DNA from: Gemmatimonadales bacterium
GTDB taxonomy: Bacteria > Gemmatimonadota > Gemmatimonadetes > Gemmatimonadales > GWC2-71-9
Assembly (NCBI GenBank): GCA_004525055.1
Contig: SPDF01000003.1
Span: 1 to 21,676, forward strand
Reading direction: 5' to 3'
Length of the DNA stretch: 21,676 nt
Shown here piece after piece: positions 14,159 through 21,676 of this stretch. Made by a program: the position numbers and the translations under genes. The notes beneath the pieces were generated by a model. The model was given only the letters and a program-made list of their open reading frames with translations. It did no database searches and was not told the origin of the DNA. Within the stretch, counting starts at the first letter, position 1. Every line of letters begins with the position of its first letter.

Positions 14159-15867
14159 GCCGCAGTCTCCTTTACCACTTCTTCGAGAGTCGTGACCCCG
14201 CGCCCGATCTTCACGAGCCCGTCCATCCGCAGGGTGAGCATGCCTTCCTTGACCGCCATCGCCTGGATGTCCGCGATCGACGCGCTGCGCAGGATCATCC
14301 GACGCAGTTCCGGCGAGAGCGCCATCACCTCGTACAACCCGGCGCGGCCCTTGTAGCCCGTGCCGGAGCAGCTGTCACACCCCGTCCCCTTCATGAACTT
14401 CATCTTCTTCCCTTCCTCCGGCGTCAGCCCGAGGCTCTTGATCTCTTCCGGCTTGTAGGTGGCGGGGGCCGTGCAATCCTTGCACACCCGCCGGACCAGC
14501 CGCTGCGCCACCACGAGATTGACCGCGCTCGCCACGTTGAACGGCTCGATGCCCATGTCGATCATACGGGTGATCGTGCTCGGCGCGTCGTTGGTGTGGA
14601 GCGTCGAGAGCACCAAGTGGCCGGTGAGCGCCGCCTTGATGGCGATGCTGCCCGTTTCCAGATCCCGGATTTCGCCGATCATGATGATGTTTGGGTCCTG
14701 CCGCAGGAACGCCCTCAGTGCCGCCGCGAAGGTGAGCCCGATGTCATTTCGGACCAGCACCTGGTTGATCCCCATCAGGTTGTACTCGACCGGGTCCTCG
14801 GCCGTCATGATGTTCGACTCGATTGTATTGATGCGCGAGAGCGCCGAGTAGAGTGTCGTCGTCTTGCCCGACCCGGTCGGTCCAGTCACCAACACCATGC
14901 CGTACGGGTTCAAAATGGCGGCCATCAGATCGTCTTCCGCCTTCTTCTCGAACCCGAATTTGGAGAGGTCGAGAGTCAGGTTGCCCTTGTCCAGAATACG
15001 GAGCACGATCTTCTCGCCGAAGAGCACGGGCAGCACCGACACACGGAAGTCGATGACGCGGTTGCCCATCTTGAGCTTCAGGCGTCCGTCCTGCGGCACC
15101 CGGCGCTCGGCGATGTTGAGCTGCGAGAGAATCTTGATGCGCGAGGTCAGCGCCGCCTTCATCTTGAGCGGCGGCTTCATCACCTCGAGGAGCGAGCCGT
15201 CGATCCGGTACCGGACGCGGAGCTCGAACTCGAACGGCTCGATGTGAATGTCGCTCGCGCCGCGGCGCACTGCGTCAATCAGAAGGCCGTTGATCAGCTT
15301 GACCACCGGGGCGTCGTCGATCTGCGCCTGGGTGGCGTCCTCGTCCTCGAGCTCCTCGAGGATCTCGACGTCCTCGCCCTGCCCCTCCATGTCCTTCAGG
15401 ATGTCCTGGAGTTGCTGGTCGCTGCCCTGATAGTTCCGGTCGATGATGTTGCGGAGCGACTGCTCCCCTGCCAGCACCGGGAACACGTCGTAACGCGTGA
15501 TGAACTTCAGGTCATCAACCACGCCCATATTCGTCGGGTCCGCCATCGCCACCGTCAGCGTGCGGCCTTCGCGCTTGAGCGGAAGCACGACGTGCTTGGT
15601 GACCAGGTCGGCCGGGATCAGCTTCAGGATCTTGGGATCGACCTCGAAGCGCGAAAGATCCACCGCCGGCATCCGATGCAGTCGGGCGAGGATCTTCGTG
15701 ACATCCAGCTCCGGTACGAACCCCAGCTTGACGAGTACGTAGCCGAGCCGATGGCCGCTGGAGCGCTGCTCCGCCACGGCTTGATCGTACTTGGCAGGCG
15801 TCAGCAACCCCTCATGCAGGAGTGCTTCGCCGAGCGGCTCGCGTCCGGCGCGCATCGTAGTCGTCAT
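14155..15867 (-). CDS. pilB: Type IV pilus extension ATPase
   Basis: This 570-aa motor ATPase drives pilin assembly. It has an N-terminal MshEN-type region (about 30-115), an acidic linker (about 155-185) and a GspE-type ATPase core. Walker A is GPTGSGKTT (330-338), Walker B is IIMIGEIRD (394-402) and the His box is TLHTND (423-428). A zinc-binding four-cysteine motif is formed by C462, C465, C497 and C500. The frame is open to an ATG at 15960. The ATG at 15867 is preferred because it gives the usual PilB length, follows a GAGGGG site and lies about 53 nt downstream of the start predicted from the sigma-54 promoter. The upstream 31 codons show no family similarity. It overlaps pilT by 4 nt. 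Confidence 0.93.
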   Translation of the reverse strand: MTTTMRAGREPLGEALLHEGLLTPAKYDQAVAEQRSSGHRLGYVLVKLGFVPELDVTKILARLHRMPAVDLSRFEVDPKILKLIPADLVTKHVVLPLKREGRTLTVAMADPTNMGVVDDLKFITRYDVFPVLAGEQSLRNIIDRNYQGSDQQLQDILKDMEGQGEDVEILEELEDEDATQAQIDDAPVVKLINGLLIDAVRRGASDIHIEPFEFELRVRYRIDGSLLEVMKPPLKMKAALTSRIKILSQLNIAERRVPQDGRLKLKMGNRVIDFRVSVLPVLFGEKIVLRILDKGNLTLDLSKFGFEKKAEDDLMAAILNPYGMVLVTGPTGSGKTTTLYSALSRINTIESNIMTAEDPVEYNLMGINQVLVRNDIGLTFAAALRAFLRQDPNIIMIGEIRDLETGSIAIKAALTGHLVLSTLHTNDAPSTITRMIDMGIEPFNVASAVNLVVAQRLVRRVCKDCTAPATYKPEEIKSLGLTPEEGKKMKFMKGTGCDSCSGTGYKGRAGLYEVMALSPELRRMILRSASIADIQAMAVKEGMLTLRMDGLVKIGRGVTTLEEVVKETAA

Positions 15868-15930
15868 GCTGGCGCAGCCCCTCGGGGGTGGAGGTCCATG
15901 AACGAGACAGGAGTAACCGGAGGGGCGAGT

Positions 15931-15946
15931 TGCCATTCCCGTGCCA
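15931..15946 (-). promoter_or_regulatory. Sigma-54 (-24/-12) promoter of the pilBTC operon
   Basis: The minus strand reads TGGCACGGGAATGGCA from 15946 to 15931. It matches the sigma-54 consensus TGGCACGRNNNTTGCW at every defined position but one (G for T next to the -12 GC). The GG and GC elements are exactly 12 nt apart. The predicted start is near 15920, leaving a leader of about 53 nt before the pilB ATG. A PilR-type sigma-54 activator is encoded in the same window. Just upstream is an AT-rich patch, and the motif ATTGCA occurs twice (15950-15955 and 15983-15988). Confidence 0.8.
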
Positions 15947-15998
15947 TGTATTGCATTCACGCCTCACCCGACCGTTCAAGTGATTGCAAAATATAGAT

Positions 15999-16643
15999 TT
16001 AACGCACCGTCAGGAGTGGGGTCAGGCGCCCCAGCAGCCGGGATCCGATCCCGGGGACCGCTCGCAGTTCCCCGATGTCCGCAAAGCCACCGTGCGATTC
16101 GCGGTACGAGATAATCCGGCCGGCCAGCGCGGGCCCAATGCCGGGCAGTGACTCGAGCTCCCGGTCCGTGGCTGCGTTGAGATCCAGCCGGCCCCCGTCC
16201 GGCCCGGGTTCACCGGGCCGCCGGCCGGCCTCGTCACCCCCTCCGCCGATGGCTCCCCCGGGAAAGGTCAGGTACGGGCTGACTGCTTCGAGGAGTTTCG
16301 GACCGATACCGGGGACCCGGTCGAGACCCTTCGCGCTCTGGAATGGGCCCTTGGCCTCGCGGTCGGCCACGATCGCACGGGCCAGAGCGGGCCCGACCTT
16401 GGGGAGCCGGAGGAGTTCGGCGATCGTCGCTCGGTCGGGGTCGAGGGTCTCCCCCGGCCCCATCGGCCTTGCCGCGGCGAGTGCGCTGTCCCGATGTGCC
16501 GTCGGGGATCCGCGCCGCTCCGCGGGCATCAACGCGACCTGGCCCGGCGGCTCCCCGGGGCGCCCAACCCCCCAACGGACTCCCTGCCCGATTACCCCCA
16601 GCAGGAGCAGCATGACGATCGCCCGGCGCTCGGTCGGTTCCAT
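15999..16643 (-). CDS. ComEA-like protein with two helix-hairpin-helix modules
   Basis: This 214-aa protein has an N-terminal hydrophobic anchor (about 8-25), then a Pro/Gly-rich spacer. Two tandem ComEA-type modules follow, each made of paired helix-hairpin-helix motifs. Module 1 (about 67-127) contains LPKVGPALA and VPGIGPKLL. Module 2 (about 152-213) contains LPGIGPALA and VPGIGSRLL and the classical LDLNAATDRELESLPGIG opening. A Gly-rich linker (about 129-150) separates them. ComEA proteins bind incoming DNA in the periplasm during natural transformation. The gene lies next to pilB-pilT-pilC, whose pili drive DNA uptake. Most ComEA proteins have one module, so the pair is an internal duplication. 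A role in DNA uptake is inference. Confidence 0.8.
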   Translation of the reverse strand: MEPTERRAIVMLLLLGVIGQGVRWGVGRPGEPPGQVALMPAERRGSPTAHRDSALAAARPMGPGETLDPDRATIAELLRLPKVGPALARAIVADREAKGPFQSAKGLDRVPGIGPKLLEAVSPYLTFPGGAIGGGGDEAGRRPGEPGPDGGRLDLNAATDRELESLPGIGPALAGRIISYRESHGGFADIGELRAVPGIGSRLLGRLTPLLTVR

Positions 16644-16715
16644 GCGGTAGAGGATGCCGGGGAAGGACCACCATCACGAAATCCCCTGAGCGCCGGAGGG
16701 AGCGATTTCCCGCGG

Positions 16716-17618
16716 TCAGCGCTCCGTGTTTGCCACCAGCGCCAACACCACCTCGCCAACCGTCTGGAGGCTCTGCGCGCTGACCTTGTCGGGAGTGTCT
16801 TCCGGGGTGTGCCAGTACGGATAGTCGAAGTCGACGACGTCGATGGCCCGGATGCCCATGGCCTGCAGCGAGAGATGGTCGTCGGTGATGGTGTATCGCA
16901 GGGTGGGAATGAAGACATTCCCGTGTCCCGCTTCCCGTGCCACTCGCCAGACCAGGGCCACGACCTCCGGTGCCCCAGTGACCGAGTTGCCCTCCTCATA
17001 GATCTGCAGGTCGCGGTCACCGACCATATCGAGGAGCACGGCGTAGAGCGGCGGAGGGCCCGGTGCAGGATGGGCCGCATAGTAGCGGGAGCCGAGGAGT
17101 ACGTCGGCCTTCTCATCGAACACGCCATAGTCCTCCCCGTCGACGAGCAGCACATCCACGCCCACGGAGGGCGGGGCCTGCCGCAGCGCGGCCGCCACGC
17201 CGAGAAGGACGGCGGTGCCGCTTGCCCCATCATTGGCGCCGGGGACAGCGGCCGAGCTGTCTCGGCTCTCCGGCCCGTCGGCCCGGGGCCGGGTGTCCCA
17301 ATGCGCCAGAAAGAGGATCCGTTCCCCCGCCCCAGGATTGAACCGGGCGACGAAGTTGACGAGCGGGAGCGAGTCACCCGCCGCGGTCACGTGCGTCCAC
17401 CGCTGCACGATGAGGGTGTCGGCGAGCGGACGGAGCAGGCTGTCAAGCCACGCCGCCTGGGCCGCGTGCCCCGGCGTCCCTGGTATCCGGGGACCGAAGG
17501 CCACCTGGGCCTCGACGGCGCGGAGGGCCGCCTGCCCATCGAAGGGACGCGGGGGTTTGTCGGTGCCACAGGCGAGGAGCAGGACACCCGCGAGGGTCAG
17601 CGCGCGAAAGCCGCGCAT
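16716..17618 (-). CDS. M28-family glutaminyl-peptide cyclotransferase-like lipoprotein
   Basis: This 300-aa zinc enzyme resembles animal-type glutaminyl cyclases within peptidase family M28. The signal peptide ends LLAC with lipidated Cys17. Candidate metal and catalytic residues match glutaminyl-cyclase order: H106 and D108 (AHWDTR), D130 (GANDGASG), E162 and D163 (DGEDYG), D197 (LLDMVGD), D247 (DDH) and H270 (YWHTPEDT). The GSRYYA and LDMVGD neighbourhoods also resemble human QPCT. It would form pyroglutamate from N-terminal Gln of exported proteins, though an aminopeptidase role is not excluded. The ATG at 17618 overlaps the SprA-gene stop by one base (TGATG) and has GGAG upstream. An in-frame TTG one codon earlier is less likely. 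Confidence 0.82.
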   Translation of the reverse strand: MRGFRALTLAGVLLLACGTDKPPRPFDGQAALRAVEAQVAFGPRIPGTPGHAAQAAWLDSLLRPLADTLIVQRWTHVTAAGDSLPLVNFVARFNPGAGERILFLAHWDTRPRADGPESRDSSAAVPGANDGASGTAVLLGVAAALRQAPPSVGVDVLLVDGEDYGVFDEKADVLLGSRYYAAHPAPGPPPLYAVLLDMVGDRDLQIYEEGNSVTGAPEVVALVWRVAREAGHGNVFIPTLRYTITDDHLSLQAMGIRAIDVVDFDYPYWHTPEDTPDKVSAQSLQTVGEVVLALVANTER

Positions 17619-20600
17619 CAATAATCTCCGGAGAAGAGGGAGAGCTGGAATGTCAGGCTGAGCGTCAATTGCTCGGTCTTGCGGTTCAACTGGCGGACGT
17701 CATTCAGCACATAGGCCGCCTGGAATCCGCCGGTCAGAATCGAGAGAATATCAGTGTCGATGCCGGCGCGCAGCGTCTTCCGGCGGGTGTCGGAGATCCC
17801 GAGGCACTCCGATTCGTCCGGAAGATCGAGGCACGCCTCGGACTTGCTGGACAGCGCGTTGATCGACACCCGCACTTGCTTCCGCGCGCTGCTGATGTTG
17901 CCGGGAAGCCGGAACAGGTAGATGAGGTTCGCGGTAAGGTCCTCGCCGTTCCCGAGGGTGGTCGTCCCGTTGCTCTGGCGCTCATCGCTCGACGTGCCAT
18001 AGCCGAGCGTGAGGCTGAAGCCCTTCCGGAAGGTGAGCTGGAGATCGTTGGTCCAGGTTGACGTTTCCGTGAGTGACAAGGCGTTGGTGGCGGTCGAGGG
18101 CAGCACCGTCTGACCGGAGCGCTTCCGAATGTTCGTGGACAGGCTGACGACCGTGAGCAGCCCTCGCTGGAGCGTCTGGGTCCATCGAGCCTGGAAGATG
18201 GGCCACTCCTTCTGAGTGATCTCCGTGGCCAGGTAGTCGCCGCTGGAGCGCGCATATCGGTCGATGTTCGACGAGGAGTACTGCAAACTGGCCGTGATCC
18301 CGAGCGGGAAGTCGGCACCGCCGCCAACGGTGAGCGTGGAGCTCTCGACGGCGCCAAGCGCCGAGTCGCGATCCTGCGTCAGAAAGTCCGACAAGCCGCC
18401 CCGGGCCAGCATGTAGCCGAGGTCCGGTGAGAAGGTCGCGAGGTCGTAAGTGGAGCTGAGCGTCGTGCGGTACGAGAAATCGATCACCCTGAGGCCCAAC
18501 AGGGCTCGGGTGGCGGTACTGGAGTCGGTGAACAACTGGCGGAAGCCACGGGGTGGATCGAGCGTGAGGCCAAACTCACGGCTGCGGAGATTGTTCAGCG
18601 TCTGCGGCAGGATATAGGCGCCGCTGTCCCCGTACTCCTGAATCGGCGCCCGGCTGGTCAGGCTTCGGGACAGGACGAAACTGCTGACGGTGTTGAACCG
18701 ACCGCGCAGCCAGGACGTGAGACGCGGCGCGATGCTGATGGACGTGGTCAGTGACCGGTCACGCTCCACCCCAACGTCCAGGCCAAGGAAGTCCTTCCGC
18801 GAGGCGTCGGTCAGTCGGCCGATGGATGTGGTGTCGTCATACTGCCGAAGGTCACGGGTGCTCGTCAAATCGGTATTGAACGTGAGCAGGCCGATCGGCT
18901 GCCAGGTGAGCCCCGCACTGTTCCGCCAAAGATTGGTGAGCGAGACCGCCGGCTTGAGGGCGGCGTCCCCCGGCCGGAGTACGGGGACGATGTAGCCGGT
19001 GAAGTCACTCTCCGCCCGGGTCAGCCGGCTCGCGAGGCGGATCGTGCCGGGCACGACGCTGAACTGCGTCGTCCGGACGGCGGTCAGTCCCTCGCTCTTC
19101 GCCACCCACGGGGGGAGGTTGTCCACGGCGCCCCCGAGCGAGAGGCTCGGGCCAGTCCGGGGAAGGACGAGCAGGTAGGTAAGGCTGAACAGCGTCGCGG
19201 ACGTGTTGCTGGTCGAGAGCTCGGTCTGGCTCTGGCCATTGGTGAGGGCCGCAGTGAAGGACAGCGGGTCGAGGAGGCCCCGTTCGAGCGTCGAGGTCCC
19301 TCGCTTGGTCCGGCGGATGCCGATGTTGAACTGCGTGAGACCGCTGGACGGCTGTCGCAGGTTGTCGATGTCTGACGCCAGAATATCGGTGCCGCCAATG
19401 AGGATCGGATCGGCGGAGGTATGGGTGTAATTGATGGATATCGGTATGGAGAGGCCGAGGGAGGCGGGCAGAAACCGATCCACCCGCAGATTTGTCCCGA
19501 GCACCAGGGCCCCCGTGGTCCGGTACGTCGGGTCGCGCCCAATCTGCTGGAATAACCCATCCTGGCGGACATAGTTGACCGAGAAGTCCGCCACATCCGC
19601 CGCTGCCAACCGGGCGTCCAGCGCCATCGACGAGCCCGCCTGCGTCACCGGATCGTCCAGCCGGATGTCGTCCACCCACAGCTCGACCGTACCCAGGACC
19701 TCGGTATCGGCGACCCGATAGATGCCGGCCGCGAGCTCCTGTGCGGCGGCGAGGTTCGGAGGATTGACGCCCGGATCGGCCACCTGCACCACGTAGGGCC
19801 CGTCGCACGCAACGTATGCCGCCGGATCGCCGATGCCGCACGCGGCGGCACCGTCCGGGGGAAGGCCCTGGAGCCATCGCTGCTCGATATCCGCGCGCAA
19901 TTGGCGCCAGATCGGAATACTGATCTCTGCCTCAGGCACCCAGTTCAGGCTGCTGGCGGGCCTCAGGAACATGTACCAGTTCTTGTCGTCGCTCCCGATC
20001 TTGAAGAAGGCGTTGAGATCGCCGCTTTCCCAGCCGGCGCCCTTGCCCCGGAACCAGACGTGGACCTGCTCGTACTTGAGCACGTTCTGCGGGCCGGACG
20101 GAAAGCGCTGATAGGCCTCGGCCCGCTGTCCGACAGCGAGCTCGGTGGCCACGATGCGCAGCGACTTCTCGTTGATTTGGAGTCCCTGAATCTGCTGGCT
20201 GTTGTCGTTGCGGGCTGCCTCGTCGATCACCCCCGGCGGCGACGTGTACCCCAGGTCCACATCCTCGGTCGAAATGACCGCGGCGAACATCGTCCCAGTG
20301 GGGCTCGCCACCGAGCCCCCGATACCGATGAGGGGTGTGTCGGCGCGACGGACCCACGGGGCACCCAGGAACCGCATCCGCGCCAGGGCAAAGCGGGCCA
20401 CGACGTCCGGCTCCCCCATGTCGGGAGCCACCACCGTCACGCGCATGTTCTGAACAAGGCGAAGATTGGGCGTCCCGATGGTGGCCTCCGGCACCCGCAT
20501 CGGAATCCGGTAGAGCGTCCACGTGGAAGTCTGACCCTGTGCATTGGTGGAGGTGGCGCCGGTGCGCACATAGTACTGCGACAGCTCGTTCGGCTGGATG

Positions 20601-21676
20601 ACCCACCGCAGCACATTGTCGTTGGCCCCCTGGGCGTTGAGCCGATTGTCGCCGTTGAGGTCTTCGGTGTCGAGAAAGCCGTTGCCGTTCGAGCATCGGC
20701 TGCTCAAGTCACCCCACGGAAAGATCGGGACGGTCTCCGAGAGCACATCCGCGCAGGTCGGCACGTCGTTGACCACCGCCCCGTTGATGAAGAGCGAGTC
20801 GACGCGATCGAGGAGGATGCCGTTGTCATCGCTCGAGGCGTTAAAGATGCCGGTGGATTGTCGTTCGCTATTGAGGACGCCGACGCCGGAGTAATGTCGG
20901 CCGGTGTACAGACTGTCCGCACCGACGACGCTCAGGCTATCCGGCGTCACCGACATCGCGTCCTCGTTGACCGACCCCAGGTCCACGACCAGCTGCATCC
21001 CGGCAGCGTCCGCCGTCTTCTCGCCACCCTGGAAGACCCAGAACTCGAGATACTCCGCCCGCGACAGGTCGAGCCCGGTCTGGGAGAGCTGTGTCACCAA
21101 TGACCGCCAGCGGGGCGCGAATGGCTGGGCCGGCTGGGACCAGAGGGACCGGCTGTCTTGCTGGACCATCCCGCCCGCCGTGTCCGCGTGGAAGGTGGTG
21201 TACAGCACCGTCTCGTTCAGGCTCCCCTGGCCGCTGGTGATGATCGTCGGGTCGATGTCCTGCGGGTACAATTCGACCGGGGGACAGCCGCTACAGGTGG
21301 GCACCAGGTTCTGCCAGCTCAGCTGGACCGCCCAGAGCGAATCGAACCCGCTCGAAAACCCCAGACCCTCGACGCCGACCGGCGATTGGGGGACACTGCC
21401 ATACTCCCAGCGTGAGGTGCGCAGGTTGACCGGAATCGCGGACTCCCCCTCGAAGTCCTCGAGATACGCCTGACCGACCACGTTGGGGTCGGGATGAGTA
21501 GTGCCGTACTCGGCGCGGATATCGAGCCGCGACGGGGCGGTGACCTGCTGGGAGGTGAGCTTGTCGAAGAACCGGCTGACGCCGTCCACGTCGAAGCGAA
21601 GATTGGTGGTGATGCCGGTGAGAAGGTTGGAAGCCGGCTCGAACCCCAGCGTGGGTCGGGTGAAGACCGACTGTTC
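17618..21676 (-). CDS. sprA: SprA/Sov-family outer-membrane protein, C-terminal part
   Basis: The frame is open to the window edge, so this is the last 1,352 residues of a larger protein whose N-terminus lies beyond 21676. An in-frame GTG at 21589 is internal. The sequence PSRLDIRAEYG followed by AYLEDFEG (about 21446-21469) matches the SprA family, the giant translocon of the type IX secretion system and gliding apparatus. Many alternating beta-strand segments follow, including repeated T-S-x-S and FNTDLTSTRDLRQYDD stretches, and the protein ends in an aromatic strand FQLSLFSGDY, as outer-membrane barrels do. A calcium-loop-like GNGFLDTEDLNGDNRLN segment is near 20645-20695. Several close cysteine pairs are present. 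The gene is coupled to the glutaminyl-cyclase-like gene. Whether a full type IX system exists here cannot be seen. Confidence 0.8.
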   Translation of the reverse strand, partial: EQSVFTRPTLGFEPASNLLTGITTNLRFDVDGVSRFFDKLTSQQVTAPSRLDIRAEYGTTHPDPNVVGQAYLEDFEGESAIPVNLRTSRWEYGSVPQSPVGVEGLGFSSGFDSLWAVQLSWQNLVPTCSGCPPVELYPQDIDPTIITSGQGSLNETVLYTTFHADTAGGMVQQDSRSLWSQPAQPFAPRWRSLVTQLSQTGLDLSRAEYLEFWVFQGGEKTADAAGMQLVVDLGSVNEDAMSVTPDSLSVVGADSLYTGRHYSGVGVLNSERQSTGIFNASSDDNGILLDRVDSLFINGAVVNDVPTCADVLSETVPIFPWGDLSSRCSNGNGFLDTEDLNGDNRLNAQGANDNVLRWVIQPNELSQYYVRTGATSTNAQGQTSTWTLYRIPMRVPEATIGTPNLRLVQNMRVTVVAPDMGEPDVVARFALARMRFLGAPWVRRADTPLIGIGGSVASPTGTMFAAVISTEDVDLGYTSPPGVIDEAARNDNSQQIQGLQINEKSLRIVATELAVGQRAEAYQRFPSGPQNVLKYEQVHVWFRGKGAGWESGDLNAFFKIGSDDKNWYMFLRPASSLNWVPEAEISIPIWRQLRADIEQRWLQGLPPDGAAACGIGDPAAYVACDGPYVVQVADPGVNPPNLAAAQELAAGIYRVADTEVLGTVELWVDDIRLDDPVTQAGSSMALDARLAAADVADFSVNYVRQDGLFQQIGRDPTYRTTGALVLGTNLRVDRFLPASLGLSIPISINYTHTSADPILIGGTDILASDIDNLRQPSSGLTQFNIGIRRTKRGTSTLERGLLDPLSFTAALTNGQSQTELSTSNTSATLFSLTYLLVLPRTGPSLSLGGAVDNLPPWVAKSEGLTAVRTTQFSVVPGTIRLASRLTRAESDFTGYIVPVLRPGDAALKPAVSLTNLWRNSAGLTWQPIGLLTFNTDLTSTRDLRQYDDTTSIGRLTDASRKDFLGLDVGVERDRSLTTSISIAPRLTSWLRGRFNTVSSFVLSRSLTSRAPIQEYGDSGAYILPQTLNNLRSREFGLTLDPPRGFRQLFTDSSTATRALLGLRVIDFSYRTTLSSTYDLATFSPDLGYMLARGGLSDFLTQDRDSALGAVESSTLTVGGGADFPLGITASLQYSSSNIDRYARSSGDYLATEITQKEWPIFQARWTQTLQRGLLTVVSLSTNIRKRSGQTVLPSTATNALSLTETSTWTNDLQLTFRKGFSLTLGYGTSSDERQSNGTTTLGNGEDLTANLIYLFRLPGNISSARKQVRVSINALSSKSEACLDLPDESECLGISDTRRKTLRAGIDTDILSILTGGFQAAYVLNDVRQLNRKTEQLTLSLTFQLSLFSGDY

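Noticed and set aside
15868..15960. N-terminal extension of the pilB frame to the ATG at 15960
   Set aside because: It would start upstream of the predicted sigma-54 transcription start and across the promoter itself, and the extra 31 residues do not resemble PilB.
16678..16709. Inverted repeat GAAATC / GATTTC between the cyclase-like and ComEA-like genes as a terminator
   Set aside because: The stem is only 6 bp with a long loop and no T-tract. It may be chance, although it does lie in the 72-nt gap between the genes.
21587..21589. GTG at 21589 as the start of the SprA-family gene
   Set aside because: The frame stays open for 29 more codons to the window edge with plausible protein sequence, and SprA proteins are much longer.
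1..21676. CRISPR arrays, tRNA or rRNA genes, insertion sequences, phage genes
   Set aside because: No regular direct repeats, cloverleaf-like or rRNA-like segments, or transposase or integrase motifs were seen on reading both strands.

Overview
The window is GC-rich and densely coded, almost entirely on the minus strand. It looks like a member of Gemmatimonadota or a close relative. The main reason is a SprA/Sov-type outer-membrane protein (type IX secretion translocon family) sitting beside type IV pilus genes in a high-GC, non-Bacteroidota-like genome. The taxonomic call is inference. No rRNA, tRNA, CRISPR array, insertion sequence or phage gene was seen, and there is no gene-free stretch longer than about 300 bases.

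Layout from low to high coordinate. (1) 1-121: two intergenic palindromes of the kind found dispersed in genomes. (2) 122-3201: a PilS/PilR-type two-component pair (membrane sensor kinase and sigma-54 activator), translated from right to left with a 4-nt overlap. Divergent from it is a DUF2461-family gene (3321-4064, the only confident plus-strand gene). (3) 4122-7610: a four-gene TetR / HlyD lipoprotein / ABC ATPase / ABC-2 permease efflux operon. All its junctions are 4-nt overlaps, and a TetR-type operator lies at its start. (4) 7667-11066: an arsenic operon read arsR - arsM - ACR3 - arsC - alpha/beta hydrolase, headed by a perfect 24-bp palindrome inside the arsR promoter. (5) 11146-11658: an exported NTF2-fold protein. 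(6) 11792-15867: the pilus motor operon pilB-pilT-pilC, preceded by a near-consensus sigma-54 promoter (15931-15946) and followed by a strong hairpin. (7) 15999-16643: a membrane-anchored protein with two ComEA-type helix-hairpin-helix modules. (8) 16716-17618: a lipoprotein of the M28 glutaminyl-cyclase type. (9) 17618-21676: the C-terminal 1,352 residues of a SprA-family protein, open to the window edge.

Two connections stand out. First, the sigma-54 promoter in front of pilB, the PilR-like activator in the same window, and a pilB start that falls downstream of the predicted transcription start form a coherent pilus control circuit. Second, the glutaminyl-cyclase-like gene starts on the stop codon of the SprA gene (TGATG). 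In Bacteroidota, exported proteins often start with Gln after signal peptide removal and are converted to pyroglutamate (the 'Q-rule'). The exported NTF2 protein here also has a predicted Gln at +1. This suggests a secretion-linked N-terminal cyclization system outside Bacteroidota.

The arsR and tetR promoters both place the expected transcription start on or within a few bases of the start codon, with no Shine-Dalgarno. This suggests leaderless mRNAs for the two repressors.
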